64,000 nucleotides of DNA from Galactobacter valiniphilus (GTDB taxonomy: Bacteria > Actinomycetota > Actinomycetes > Actinomycetales > Micrococcaceae). How positions within the stretch are numbered: the first letter of the stretch is position 1; each line of letters begins with the position of its first letter. A program made the position numbers and the translations under genes. Below, piece by piece: positions 48,845-57,253 of the stretch. Where the stretch lies: the NCBI RefSeq assembly GCF_003575975.1, contig NZ_QQXK01000016.1, positions 1-64,000 of the forward strand. Reading direction: 5' to 3'. The notes beneath the pieces were generated by a model. The model saw only the letters and a list, made by a program, of their open reading frames with translations, was not told the DNA's origin and did not search any database.

Positions 48845-50116
48845 TCAGGCCGTGGGCAGGCCCTGCAGCGCCAGGCGCTCATTGTGGCCGATCTCCTGGC
48901 GGCGGGCCAAGGCGGTCAAGAGCGCGATGATCCCTCCGATGCCGGCGATCACCATGAGGATCGGGTCGTGCCAGCCCCCGAGGAGGCGCGCGACCATGAG
49001 CCACACGGCGCCCCAGCCGAAGGCCAGTGCGGGGACCAGGCGGCCGCGCTCGGACATGCCGGCCACGCACACGGGGATCATGCAGGCCAGCAGGGTGAGG
49101 GAGGACCAGAGCGTCACGGGTTCCACGATCCAGCCGGTCGCGGCGGCCGTGGCGGAGAGCGACCAGGCCACGCTGAACGCGCCCCAGCCCAGCAACGCCT
49201 CGGTGGGGACGTCGGTGAGCCAGCGCTCGCGCCGCGTGCGGGCCGTCAGCAGGTTGAGCCGGCGCACGCCCTCCCACCCGCCGGCGAGCACGAGCAGCGA
49301 GGAGGGCAGGGCCAGCCAGGTGGGGCCAAACGCCGCGGAGAACGCCCACGCGATCCCGCCGAGCCCGCCCAGCAGCCAGGGAAGGCCCAGGGCCCGCTGG
49401 CGGCGGGCGCTGCGCTGATCGGGGGCCCAGGCGTGGGTGGCGCATGCCACGGCGGCGAGGCCGAGCACGGGCCAGGCGAAGGCGGCCACTGGCCACGGGG
49501 CCAGCGGCGAGGTGCCCGAGGCGAGCGCGGGGGTGAGTCCCTCGCGCAGCAGCACGAAGCCGGCCACGGCGAGGGTCACCGCGACGGCGGAGACGAGCAC
49601 GCGCCGGACCAGGTCTAGCGGGGTCTGCGCCGGGTTGGGGGAGCGCTCGGGAAGGTTGTAAGGCGCCACGTAGAGCGAGGCGGGGACGCGCTCGATGGGG
49701 CGCAGGGAGGTGATGCCGTGGGACTCGCGGGCGATCGGCACGTACTCGATGCGCTCGGCGTCGGGATCGGCCTCGGCCTCGCGGGCGGCGATGATGGCCT
49801 CGTGGGCCTCCCAGACCACGGAGGCGAGCTCGGGCGGCGCTGCCTGACCCGCGAGGGAGGCTCGGGCCTGGCGGATGGCCGCCTCGCGTTCCTCGGCCTC
49901 GCGCTCGCGCTCCGCCTCTTGACGGCTCGCGGCGCGGTCCTCCTCGGCGCGGTGCTCCAGCTCGTCCTCGTTTTCGAGGTCGAACGGGGCGTCGCGGGCC
50001 GGGCGGCGGATGGTCGTGGGGCGCTCGCGGGGAGGGAAGCGGAGGGTTTCCGGCGTGGCGACGTCGGGTGCCTCAGCGGCTTGCTCAGCCGGTTCCCGTC
50101 GAGCTGGTCGGATCAT
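48845..50116 (-). CDS. Multi-pass membrane protein with charged N-terminal region
   Basis: A 423-residue protein. Residues 1-165 are hydrophilic and strongly charged, with a Glu/Arg-rich predicted coiled coil (about 50-90, EDELEHRAEEDRAASRQEAEREREAEE). The C-terminal part has about seven membrane segments from residue 170 on. No enzyme motif or known family is recognised. It overlaps the DedA-like gene by 32 bases and is the last of a run of same-strand genes from the pseudouridine synthase on. Function unknown. Confidence 0.7.
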   Translation of the reverse strand: MIRPARREPAEQAAEAPDVATPETLRFPPRERPTTIRRPARDAPFDLENEDELEHRAEEDRAASRQEAEREREAEEREAAIRQARASLAGQAAPPELASVVWEAHEAIIAAREAEADPDAERIEYVPIARESHGITSLRPIERVPASLYVAPYNLPERSPNPAQTPLDLVRRVLVSAVAVTLAVAGFVLLREGLTPALASGTSPLAPWPVAAFAWPVLGLAAVACATHAWAPDQRSARRQRALGLPWLLGGLGGIAWAFSAAFGPTWLALPSSLLVLAGGWEGVRRLNLLTARTRRERWLTDVPTEALLGWGAFSVAWSLSATAAATGWIVEPVTLWSSLTLLACMIPVCVAGMSERGRLVPALAFGWGAVWLMVARLLGGWHDPILMVIAGIGGIIALLTALARRQEIGHNERLALQGLPTA

Positions 50117-50711
50117 CGCGTCTCCCCCGTTGTGAACGCCTTCTCGCCCACCCGATCAGCGCGGGTATGGCTCCGATCAGCGTACCGACGCCCATGCCCA
50201 CGAGCGCGGAAGCCCACGCCGGGAGTCCCGTGGCGGATTGCGTGAGTTGGCCGATGAGGACCATGAAAAACACCCACGCGAGGGAGCCCACCGCGGTGGC
50301 CGCCCACTGGGTCCTTCGCGGCACGGCGGCGAGGCCTGCGGCGACGTAGGACGCCGTGCGCCCGCCGGAGATGAAGCGCAGGCCCGCCAGCACGGCGAAG
50401 GTCCCGCGCTCGCCGAGCGCCCGTTCGCCGGCCTCGGCCTTGGCGAGCAGCCAGCGGCCAAAGCGCCAGCGGTCAAGGACGTGGCGGTAGCGCTCCACGA
50501 CCCAGGCGAGCCAGACGTCGCCCAGCACGTTCGCGATCCAGGCCACCGCCACGGCGGCCCAGAAGGAGACGAGGCCGCGCCCCGAGAGCGGGCCGATCGC
50601 CAGCACAAAGAGTTCCTGCGGCAGCGGCGCCACGAAGGAATCGAGGACGTTGAGGACAAACGAGAGCGGGTAGTACCACCAGCCAAGCGTGGACGGATCG
50701 GCGAGGTTCAC
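50085..50711 (-). CDS. DedA/SNARE-associated family membrane protein
   Basis: A 208-residue DedA-family protein (VTT domain), with re-entrant and transmembrane segments. GTG start at 50711 overlaps the stop of the pseudouridine synthase by four bases (GTGA). Features: NVLDSFVAPLPQELFVLAIG, then GDVWLAWVVERYRHVLDRWRFG, GLRFISGGRTASYVAAG (the family GRF.P..R motif in variant form) and a C-terminal basic tail. DedA proteins affect membrane lipid flipping and proton motive force. Specific function not known. Confidence 0.85.
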   Translation of the reverse strand: MNLADPSTLGWWYYPLSFVLNVLDSFVAPLPQELFVLAIGPLSGRGLVSFWAAVAVAWIANVLGDVWLAWVVERYRHVLDRWRFGRWLLAKAEAGERALGERGTFAVLAGLRFISGGRTASYVAAGLAAVPRRTQWAATAVGSLAWVFFMVLIGQLTQSATGLPAWASALVGMGVGTLIGAIPALIGWARRRSQRGRRDDPTSSTGTG

Positions 50712-51781
50712 TGGCTCACCGCGCCGAGGTCGGGGAGCCGGGCGCCGGAGGCGCCCCCGCCCTGGCGGCCGGCACCCGGGGTGCCCGACGCCGCGTGGCC
50801 GGGGACGGCGGCGTCGGGCACCGGCGTCTCGCCGAGCGTGAGGCGCGAGCTGAAGGCGCGCGGGAGCCCGCTGAGTGGATCCACGAACGAGATGGTGCGC
50901 GCGAGCAGCTGCAGAGGGAGCTCGTGGTCGTCCGGTGCCTCGTCGAGGAGGACGGGGTAGAAGGGGTCGTTGAGGATGCCGATGCCGAGCGCCGCGAGAT
51001 GCACGCGCAGCTGGTGGGTGCGGCCGGTGCGGGGGCGCAGGCGCGTGTGGATCACGGGCAGCCCGGCGCGGTGGCCCCCGGAGAGACCGCTGCCGAGGAG
51101 CTCCACGATGGTCTCTGCATTGGGCTCGGCGGCCTCGTCCACGATGACGCGCAGGGTGCCCTTCACCTTGTCGATGTGGTCGCGGTAGGTCAGCGGCGTG
51201 GGGACGCCGCGCAGGCGCGGGCGCTCGGGGTCCCAGCCCTCGGGCTGCGCGGAGACGGCCTCGTAGACCTTGGAGATGCCGCGGCGCTCGAAGAGCGTCT
51301 GATAGGCACCGCGGGTCTCGGGGCGCACCGAAAACATGACGACGCCGGCCGTGGCGCGGTCGAGGCGGTGCATGGGCGTCAGGTGGGGCAGGCCGAGCCG
51401 GTTGCGCAGGCGCACGAGCGCCGATTCCTGGACGTAGCGACCGCCCGGCGTGGTGGGCAGGAAGTGCGGCTTGTCCACGACGAGCAGATCGGCATCCAGG
51501 TGCAGGAGCGTCTCGTGGAAGGGGACGGGCGTCTCCGCCGGGGCGTTGCGGTAGTACCAGAGGAACTCGTGGGCGCCGAGCGGGGTCTGTGCGTCGATGA
51601 CCACGCCGCCGATGCCCTGGACCTCGCCCGTGGCGAAGCGCCGGCGCAGGCCCGCCTCGTCCACGTGGCCGAAGCGGGCGAGCACGTAGTCCTGAATGGT
51701 GTCCCACGGACCGGACAACGGCAGGTGGAGGCGCGTGGCGTTGACCCCGTCTCGAACGGGAAGGGGAGAACGCAGGGCCAT
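50708..51781 (-). CDS. RluA-family pseudouridine synthase
   Basis: A 357-residue RNA pseudouridine synthase. The catalytic Asp is in HRLDRATAGVVMFS, with LLVVDKPHFLPTTPGG and RPRTGRTHQLRVHLAALG as family motifs. The N-terminal region (VLARFGHVDEAGLRRRFATGEV) resembles an S4-like module. A Gly/Ala-rich tail of about 50 residues (AVPGHAASGTPGAGRQGGGASG) follows the enzyme and looks disordered. Target RNA (23S rRNA or tRNA) cannot be told from sequence. Confidence 0.9.
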   Translation of the reverse strand: MALRSPLPVRDGVNATRLHLPLSGPWDTIQDYVLARFGHVDEAGLRRRFATGEVQGIGGVVIDAQTPLGAHEFLWYYRNAPAETPVPFHETLLHLDADLLVVDKPHFLPTTPGGRYVQESALVRLRNRLGLPHLTPMHRLDRATAGVVMFSVRPETRGAYQTLFERRGISKVYEAVSAQPEGWDPERPRLRGVPTPLTYRDHIDKVKGTLRVIVDEAAEPNAETIVELLGSGLSGGHRAGLPVIHTRLRPRTGRTHQLRVHLAALGIGILNDPFYPVLLDEAPDDHELPLQLLARTISFVDPLSGLPRAFSSRLTLGETPVPDAAVPGHAASGTPGAGRQGGGASGARLPDLGAVSQ

Positions 51782-51832
51782 GGACCCAGTTTGTCACGTG
51801 CCGCTGTGGTGACGCTGTCGCCCTGGTGCGTT

Positions 51833-53053
51833 TCAGGCGCGAGCGAGGACGAGGGCCACGTTTTGCCCGCCGAACGCGAAGGACGTGCTCAGCGCAGCGC
51901 CGATCGTCGCGGCGCGGCTGGCGCCCCTGACGACGTCAAGCCCGCACGCGGCATCGTCGGGCGCCAGGTTCAGCGTGGGCGGGATGAGGCCGGTCTCCAG
52001 CGAGCGGACGGTCGCGATCGCCTCGACCGCGCCAGCGGCGCCGACCAGGTGGCCCGTGGCGCCCTTGTTCGCGGTGACGGTGGCGTGCCCCAGCCCCGCC
52101 GCGCGCAAGGCGGTGGCCTCGGCGGCGTCGCCCACCTCGGTGGAGGTCGCGTGGGCGTTGACGAGGTCGACGTCACCGGGGGTCAGCCCGGCCCGGCTCA
52201 GCGCGGCGTCGATGGCGGAGCGCTGGCCCGTTCCCTCGGGATCCGGTGCCGTGATGTGGAAGGCGTCGGAGGTGATGCCCCATCCGGCCAGGCGGGCGCG
52301 CACGCGGGCGCCGCGCGCGGCGGCGAAGGCCTCGCTCTCGAGCACGACGATTCCGGCGCCCTCCCCGAGCACGAAGCCGCGCCGGTCCGCGGCGAACGGG
52401 CGAGAAAGGGTGGTCGGGTCCTCGCCCGGGTGGAGGGTCGCGAGGGCCTGCGACTGCGCGAAGGCGGCCAGCGTGAGCTCGGAGAGGGCGGCCTCGGCGC
52501 CGCCGGCGAGCACCACGTCGGCCTCGCCGGCCGCGATGAGCCGGGCGCCGTGGGCGATGCCCTCGGCCCCGGCCGCGCAGGCCGAGACGGGCGTGTAGGC
52601 GCCGCCGCGAGCCCCGAGCTCGATGCTCAGCTGTGACGAGGCGGCGTTGGCCATGAGCATGGGGACGGTGCGCAGAGAGACCCGGCGTGCCCCGCCCTCG
52701 CGCAGGCGATGCTCCTGCTCGAGGGTCGTGTTCAGGCCGCCCACACCGGTGCCGAGGCTGATCGCCAGGCGTGTGCCGTCGACCTCCGGGGAGCCGGCGT
52801 CGGCCCAGGCCTCCCGGCCCGCCAGCAGGGCCCAGCGTTGGGTGGGATCGAGCCGGCGGGCGTTGGCCCGGCCGAGAGCGGTCTCGGCGTCCACCTCCGC
52901 GCGGCCCACGGCGGCACGGCCGGAGGGGAAGCGCCCCGGGTCTAGGTCCAGGGCGCGCACACCGGAGCGCCCGGCGATCAGCCCGTCCCAGAGCGCGGCG
53001 ACACCGCCGCCCAGCGGCGTGATCGCCCCGTAGCCCGTGATGACGACGTCCAT
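51833..53053 (-). CDS. Beta-ketoacyl-ACP synthase II-like (FabF family)
   Basis: A 406-residue thiolase-fold condensing enzyme of the KAS II family. The catalytic triad is in place: Cys in PVSACAAGAEGI, His in NAHATSTEVGD, and Lys/His in NKGATGHLVGAAGAVEA. It is shorter and more divergent than a housekeeping FabF and stands alone, with no acyl-carrier-protein or other fatty-acid genes next to it. Divergent TetR gene 59 bases away, with two operator dyads in between, indicates ligand-controlled expression. Probably makes a specialised fatty acid or polyketide-like product; this is inference. Confidence 0.88.
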   Translation of the reverse strand: MDVVITGYGAITPLGGGVAALWDGLIAGRSGVRALDLDPGRFPSGRAAVGRAEVDAETALGRANARRLDPTQRWALLAGREAWADAGSPEVDGTRLAISLGTGVGGLNTTLEQEHRLREGGARRVSLRTVPMLMANAASSQLSIELGARGGAYTPVSACAAGAEGIAHGARLIAAGEADVVLAGGAEAALSELTLAAFAQSQALATLHPGEDPTTLSRPFAADRRGFVLGEGAGIVVLESEAFAAARGARVRARLAGWGITSDAFHITAPDPEGTGQRSAIDAALSRAGLTPGDVDLVNAHATSTEVGDAAEATALRAAGLGHATVTANKGATGHLVGAAGAVEAIATVRSLETGLIPPTLNLAPDDAACGLDVVRGASRAATIGAALSTSFAFGGQNVALVLARA

Positions 53054-53068
53054 ATCTCAACCTCTTTC

Positions 53069-53083
53069 TTGTATTGCGTACAA
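53069..53083. promoter_or_regulatory. Operator 1 TTGTA-N5-TACAA
   Basis: 15-base dyad, 16 bases from the KAS start on one side and 29 from the TetR start on the other; first of two equal sites. Confidence 0.75.
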
Positions 53084-53089
53084 ACAAAG

Positions 53090-53104
53090 TTGTACGGCAT
53101 ACAA
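53090..53104. promoter_or_regulatory. Operator 2 TTGTA-N5-TACAA
   Basis: Second copy, centred 21 bases (two helical turns) from the first, seven bases before the TetR ATG. Same arms, different centre. Confidence 0.75.
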
Positions 53105-53111
53105 TCTATCC

Positions 53112-53741
53112 ATGTCCAGTTCCCCCGCCCCGTCCCCGGCCTCGTCGTCGACCGCGAACCGGCAGGGCGCCCGCACCCGCGCCCTGATCCGCGCCGCCGC
53201 CTCGGCGCTGGCACTGACGCGCACCCCGGGCCAGTTCACGGTGAAGCACGTGGCCGAGGCCGCCGGCGTGTTCCCGAACCAGATCACCCACCACTTCGGT
53301 TCAAAGGACCGCCTGTACCTCGAGGCAGCCTTCGCCCTGCTGCTGCGCGACTCCGGCCGACTGACCCGCGTGGCGCGGGGTGCGAGGAGCCCCGAGGAGT
53401 TCGGCCGGGCCCTGGCCCGCACCGCCCTCGCGCTGCCTTCGCTGCCCTCCCTCACCTCCGCGCTCGCGCTCGCCAGGGGGCACGAGGAGCTCGGGCAGCT
53501 GGCCAGCGGATACCTGAAGGTGCTCTTCGCCCGCTCCGAGCGCTTCCTCGAGCGGCGGCTGCAACGCGAGGGCTGGGCCGCCGGCCACGGCGTGGCGCGC
53601 GCGAGCAAGACCTTCTGGGTGGCGGTCTTCGGGGCGGTGCTGGCGCACGAGGCGGGCTTCGCCGGCGGCCCCACCGACCTGGACATCGCCTCCGGGCTGG
53701 CGCTGACGCGGGGGAGCGGCTCTGCCACGATGGGTTCATGA
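53112..53741 (+). CDS. TetR/AcrR-family regulator divergent from KAS gene
   Basis: A 209-residue repressor. ATG at 53112 directly after the operator pair, so the mRNA leader is extremely short. A Ser/Pro/Ala-rich tail (1-20) precedes the helix-turn-helix (about 44-63: TVKHVAEAAGVFPNQITHHFGSKDRLY), followed by an all-helical C-terminal domain. Given the two operator sites between it and the beta-ketoacyl synthase, it very probably represses itself and that gene, responding perhaps to an acyl compound. It is also the first of a four-gene tightly coupled run (two acetyltransferases and a hypothetical protein follow with ATGA-type overlaps). Confidence 0.88.
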   Translation: MSSSPAPSPASSSTANRQGARTRALIRAAASALALTRTPGQFTVKHVAEAAGVFPNQITHHFGSKDRLYLEAAFALLLRDSGRLTRVARGARSPEEFGRALARTALALPSLPSLTSALALARGHEELGQLASGYLKVLFARSERFLERRLQREGWAAGHGVARASKTFWVAVFGAVLAHEAGFAGGPTDLDIASGLALTRGSGSATMGS

Positions 53742-54262
53742 TCTCTTCGCTGACGCTGCCGGTCACCCTGGCCTCTCGAGCGGGAACGCTGCGCCTCGAG
53801 GCCGCCGTTCCCGGTGACCTGGATGCCCTGATGGCCCTCCTGGCCGACGACGCGGTGTCGGCGTCCCGCGGCGATGTCGCCGCCGAGGGGGACAGGGAGC
53901 GCTACGCCGCCGCGCTCGCCGCGATCCAGGCGGATCCCTCCAACGTGCTGCTCCTGGCGCGCGACGGCGGCGGCGTGGCGGTGGCGACGATGCAGCTCAC
54001 CGTGATCCCCGGGATGGCCCGCCGCGGCTCAACGCGGCTCCTGGTGGAGGCCGTGCGCGTGTCCTCCGAGCGGCGCTCGGCGGGGATCGGCGGGGAGATG
54101 ATGCGCTGGGTCATGGGCCCCGCCGCGCTCGCGTGCGGTGCCTCGCTCGTGCAGCTGACCTCGGACGCCGCCCGCGTCGACGCGCACCGCTTCTACGAGC
54201 GGCTCGGCTTTGTTGGCTCCCACGTGGGCTTCAAGTACCACGTCCCCGGTGGGGCGGCGTGA
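53738..54262 (+). CDS. GNAT-family N-acetyltransferase
   Basis: A 174-residue acetyltransferase. ATG overlaps the TetR stop by four bases. The acetyl-CoA loop appears in VSSERRSAGIGGEMMRWVM (a form of the R/QxxGxG/A motif), and the C-terminal RFYERLGFVGSHVGFKY is typical of GNAT proteins. Substrate unknown. Translational coupling to TetR suggests shared regulation from the operator pair. Confidence 0.85.
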   Translation: MISSLTLPVTLASRAGTLRLEAAVPGDLDALMALLADDAVSASRGDVAAEGDRERYAAALAAIQADPSNVLLLARDGGGVAVATMQLTVIPGMARRGSTRLLVEAVRVSSERRSAGIGGEMMRWVMGPAALACGASLVQLTSDAARVDAHRFYERLGFVGSHVGFKYHVPGGAA

Positions 54263-54846
54263 TGCGCGGGGACGCCCTGGCCGCCAAGCCCACGCTGCGC
54301 GGCGAGCGGGTGCTGCTGCGCCCGTTCACCGAGGAGGACATCGCGGCGATGGGCCCCATCCTGGCCGATCCGGAGGTGCAGATCCTCACCGGCTCGGTGG
54401 GGTCCACGGCGGAGGCCGCCGCGGCCTCTCCGGAGCTGGATGAGCGCACCCTCGAGTGGTACCGCAGCCGCGCGGCGCAGCCGGACCGGCTCGACCTGGC
54501 CATCGTCGACGCCGCGACGGGGCGCTGCGTGGGCGAGGCGGTGCTCAACGAGCTCTCCGTCGAGGACCGCTCCTGCAACTTCAGGATCCTCATGGGGCCG
54601 GAGGGGCGCGGGCGCGGCCTCGGGACGGAAGCCACGCGGCTCACCGTGGCCCACGGGCTCTCGGCGGGCCTGCATCGCATCTCCCTCACCGTGTTCACGT
54701 TCAACCCGCGGGCCCGCCGGGCCTACGACAAGGCCGGCTTTGTCCACGAGGGAACGCGTCGAGACGTCATGGAGTTCGACGGCGCGTGGCTGAGCGAGGA
54801 TCTCATGTCCGTGCTCTCCACCGATCCGGGTTGGGTGCGCGCATGA
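54262..54846 (+). CDS. GNAT-family N-acetyltransferase (RimJ/RimL-like)
   Basis: A 194-residue protein of the RimJ/RimL-type GNAT group. Start TGATG overlap with the previous stop. Motifs LRGERVLLRPFTEEDI, GRCVGEAVLNELSVEDRSCNFRILMGPEGRGRGLGTEATRL and FTFNPRARRAYDKAGFVHEGTRRD are characteristic. May acetylate a small molecule or protein N-terminus. Part of the TetR-led run. Confidence 0.88.
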   Translation: MRGDALAAKPTLRGERVLLRPFTEEDIAAMGPILADPEVQILTGSVGSTAEAAAASPELDERTLEWYRSRAAQPDRLDLAIVDAATGRCVGEAVLNELSVEDRSCNFRILMGPEGRGRGLGTEATRLTVAHGLSAGLHRISLTVFTFNPRARRAYDKAGFVHEGTRRDVMEFDGAWLSEDLMSVLSTDPGWVRA

Positions 54847-55271
54847 GTCAGTTCGAGGCGTTCTGGACGCGGGTGTTGGCCTCCGCCGAGCCGGAGGCGA
54901 TCGAGCGGGCCGAACGGACGCTTGCCGCCGTGCAGGGCTTCGACGTGGAGCTGGAACTGAGCGTGTTCACGGACGAGGACGCTCCCTGGCTTCCCTCCGT
55001 CTGGGTCACGCCCATGGGGCGGCAGCACTGGGAGGCGGCGCGCGCGAGCGATGCATCGCGGCAGCTGCTCAACGTGAGTTTCGGCGAGGACGGGGAGGTG
55101 CACCTCAACGCAGAGGAGGCGCCGCTGGGTGGGATCTTCGAGCCCATGACGAAGCCGGAAGACCCCCGCGCGGCACTCGGTGCGCTGATCGCGGCCTGGA
55201 TCGGGCGGATCTGGGACGAGCGCTTCGCGGACCGCGCTGAGGCCGTGGTCCGGCAGGCCGACGGCTGCTAG
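54843..55271 (+). CDS. Hypothetical small protein, end of the TetR-led run
   Basis: A 142-residue acidic protein. ATG overlaps the previous stop by four bases. The central portion (WLPSVWVTPMGRQHW...LLNVSFGEDGEVHLN) is beta-rich and the C-terminal part is helical (ALGALIAAWIGRIWDERFADRAEAVV). No known motif. Stop is 23 bases from the stop of the convergent gene. Confidence 0.65.
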   Translation: MSQFEAFWTRVLASAEPEAIERAERTLAAVQGFDVELELSVFTDEDAPWLPSVWVTPMGRQHWEAARASDASRQLLNVSFGEDGEVHLNAEEAPLGGIFEPMTKPEDPRAALGALIAAWIGRIWDERFADRAEAVVRQADGC

Positions 55272-55294
55272 CGGGGCCGCCGCGCGTGTGTGGG

Positions 55295-55741
55295 CTACGG
55301 GTCCGTCGCGAAGTCCAGGGCGACGGCGGCCGGATAGCTGCCGTCGAAGGCGTAGGGGTGGTGGCGCACGCCGCGCGCGTTCCGGAGGGTGACGAGCGCT
55401 GAGGACCCGTCGGTCGAGGCGCTCAGGAGCAGGCCGGTTCCCGTGCTCGCGAGATCGTCCGGGCCCGAGGCGAGGTCGCGCAGGAGCTCCACCCAGTCGA
55501 GGTGCGGGCCACCGGCCTCGATGGGAGGCAGCTCGCCCTCGTGCGGCGGGTCCAGGGCGATGCCGGCCTCGGTGAGGAGCCGATGCAGCTCACCCCGGGT
55601 GGCCCCGAGCGGCACGGTCACCTCGCGGCCCGCCGCGCTCAGCACGACCGCGCCCTCCCGGACGCTGAACGCCGTGCACACGAAGCGCTCCTGCCCGCGC
55701 TCGAGCTCCGAGAGCTCAAAGAGCAAGGTTCCGAGATCCAT
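55295..55741 (-). CDS. Hypothetical protein, coupled to GNAT gene
   Basis: A 148-residue protein. ATG at 55741 shares one base with the stop of the upstream acetyltransferase (TGATG). Two beta-rich blocks (VREGAVVLSAAGREVTVPLG and LLSASTDGSSALVTLRNARG) with acidic linkers. Family not recognised; it resembles small adaptor proteins of Actinobacteria only in composition. Confidence 0.6.
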   Translation of the reverse strand: MDLGTLLFELSELERGQERFVCTAFSVREGAVVLSAAGREVTVPLGATRGELHRLLTEAGIALDPPHEGELPPIEAGGPHLDWVELLRDLASGPDDLASTGTGLLLSASTDGSSALVTLRNARGVRHHPYAFDGSYPAAVALDFATDP

Positions 55742-56322
55742 CACGCCCCTTCCTGCGTGGGCGCTCGCCAGAGCAGGCCCTCGCGTCCGCCACCGATGAT
55801 GCCACGCATCCCGGCCGCGCCGGCCAGCGGCTCGAAGCCCGCCGCGCGGTGCATGGCGACGCTCGCTACGTTGTCCGCCGCGCACACCGAGAACAGCTCC
55901 TCGCCGCGCGCCGCCGCCCACCCGGCGCGGGCCAGCACTAGGGCAAGCCCGACCCCGCGGCGCCTGGCCACGGAACGGACCAGGGAACCACCCAGATACA
56001 GCCCGGCGGGGGCGGGGCCGAGCGATTCACCCCAGCGATGGGTCTTGCCAAAACCGAGCAGCGCGCCCGTGGCGGCGTCCGCCGCCACCACGGCGCAGGC
56101 GTCCACCTCGTGGATCGCGGCCGCGATCGCCGGGGCGCTCGTGTCCCGGCGATCGGCCGAGTACAGCGCCAGCACCCTCGCCACGTCCCGCGCGGTGGCC
56201 GGCCGCACCACCCAGCCCCGAGGCGCGGGGGCGTCCGTTGCGTCGCGCCCTCCGCGCGGCGCCGGCGCGGCCTGCCTGGCCTCTCGCTGCCCCGGCTCGC
56301 CGGGGGCGCTCACGCGGCTCAT
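55741..56322 (-). CDS. GNAT-family N-acetyltransferase
   Basis: A 193-residue protein. ATG at 56322 overlaps the Nei-like stop (ATGA). Motifs: RPATARDVARVLALYSADRRD near residue 45, LYLGGSLVRSVARRRGVGLALVLARAGWAAARG (acetyl-CoA loop RRRGVG) and SVAMHRAAGFEPLAG. The first 40 residues are Arg/Pro/Ala-rich and probably disordered, so an internal start is possible. Co-translated with the DNA glycosylase, though no functional link is known. Confidence 0.8.
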   Translation of the reverse strand: MSRVSAPGEPGQREARQAAPAPRGGRDATDAPAPRGWVVRPATARDVARVLALYSADRRDTSAPAIAAAIHEVDACAVVAADAATGALLGFGKTHRWGESLGPAPAGLYLGGSLVRSVARRRGVGLALVLARAGWAAARGEELFSVCAADNVASVAMHRAAGFEPLAGAAGMRGIIGGGREGLLWRAPTQEGA

Positions 56323-57233
56323 CGCGCCCGCCGGTCTCGGCCGGGCCGCACGCCGGCGCCGCGAACGCGAGACGACCCCGTGGCATCCGGCAAGGAAGGC
56401 GGCGCTGGCCCCGGCTGGCAGCGCGGGCACCAGAACACGTCCCTCGCGACCGAGCGCAGATCGCTGCTGTCGCCACCCACGTAGCCGCGGGCCAGCGTGG
56501 GGTCGGCGAGCGGCGCGCTCTCCACGCGCCCGTGGGCGCGCGGGCAGGGGCGCCCCGCCCGCCCGTAGACCCAATACCGCTCCGGCCAGCTGGGACCTGC
56601 GGTGCGCCGGGAGGCGCGCTGCGCGTTCTCCCTGAGTTGCGCCGCGGCGACCTCAAGCACGCGAGCCAGCGCCGCGTCGTCGTGCTCTCCCACACGGGAG
56701 AAGGGAGAGAGCCCGGCCACGAAGAGCGACTCGGAGCGGAAGATGTTCCCGATCCCGGCGACCACGCGCTGATCGAGCAGGGCGGCGCCGAGCAATCGCT
56801 CGGGATCGGCGCGCAGCAGCGCGAGCGCGAGCTCCGCGTCCCACGCGTGGATCGGATCGGGGCCGAGTGCTGCCACGATCTCCTCGCGCCGGGGCTGCGT
56901 GATGGCCTCGAGCACGCCGAGCTGCACGCCAAGCAGCTGCGCGTGTTCCGTCTCCAGGACGGCGCGGACCCGGGCGGCGGGGACGGTCCAGCGCTCGCCG
57001 GGGGCGAGCACGAGCCAGCGCCCCTCCATGAGCAGGTGGGAATGGATGACGTCGCCGCCGTCCACGCGCAGGAAGAGGTGTTTGCCGTACGCGGCGACCT
57101 CGGTGATGGCCCGCCCGCGCAGATCCAGGGTGGCCATGGAGGGCACGCGGAAGTCGCTGCGCACGAGCGGGGTGTCCATCAGGAGCGGGCGCAGGCTCCG
57201 CTCCACGCGGGCGAGGGAGTCGCCTTCCGGCAT
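56319..57233 (-). CDS. Fpg/Nei-family DNA glycosylase (Nei2-like)
   Basis: A 304-residue base-excision repair glycosylase/AP lyase. The N terminus PEGDSLARVERSL gives the catalytic Pro2 and Glu3. The helix-two-turn-helix region (LDQRVVAGIGNIFRSESLF) is present. The zinc-finger region has CPRAHGRVE then FWCPRCQ; the first pair reads C-x3-H instead of C-x2-C, so the zinc site is atypical (Cys-His-Cys-Cys) or compromised. Family members remove oxidised pyrimidines. First gene of a coupled run on the minus strand (then GNAT, then hypothetical). Confidence 0.9.
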   Translation of the reverse strand: MPEGDSLARVERSLRPLLMDTPLVRSDFRVPSMATLDLRGRAITEVAAYGKHLFLRVDGGDVIHSHLLMEGRWLVLAPGERWTVPAARVRAVLETEHAQLLGVQLGVLEAITQPRREEIVAALGPDPIHAWDAELALALLRADPERLLGAALLDQRVVAGIGNIFRSESLFVAGLSPFSRVGEHDDAALARVLEVAAAQLRENAQRASRRTAGPSWPERYWVYGRAGRPCPRAHGRVESAPLADPTLARGYVGGDSSDLRSVARDVFWCPRCQPGPAPPSLPDATGSSRVRGAGVRPGRDRRAR

Positions 57234-57253
57234 GTTTCAGCCCTCGAGCGCGC

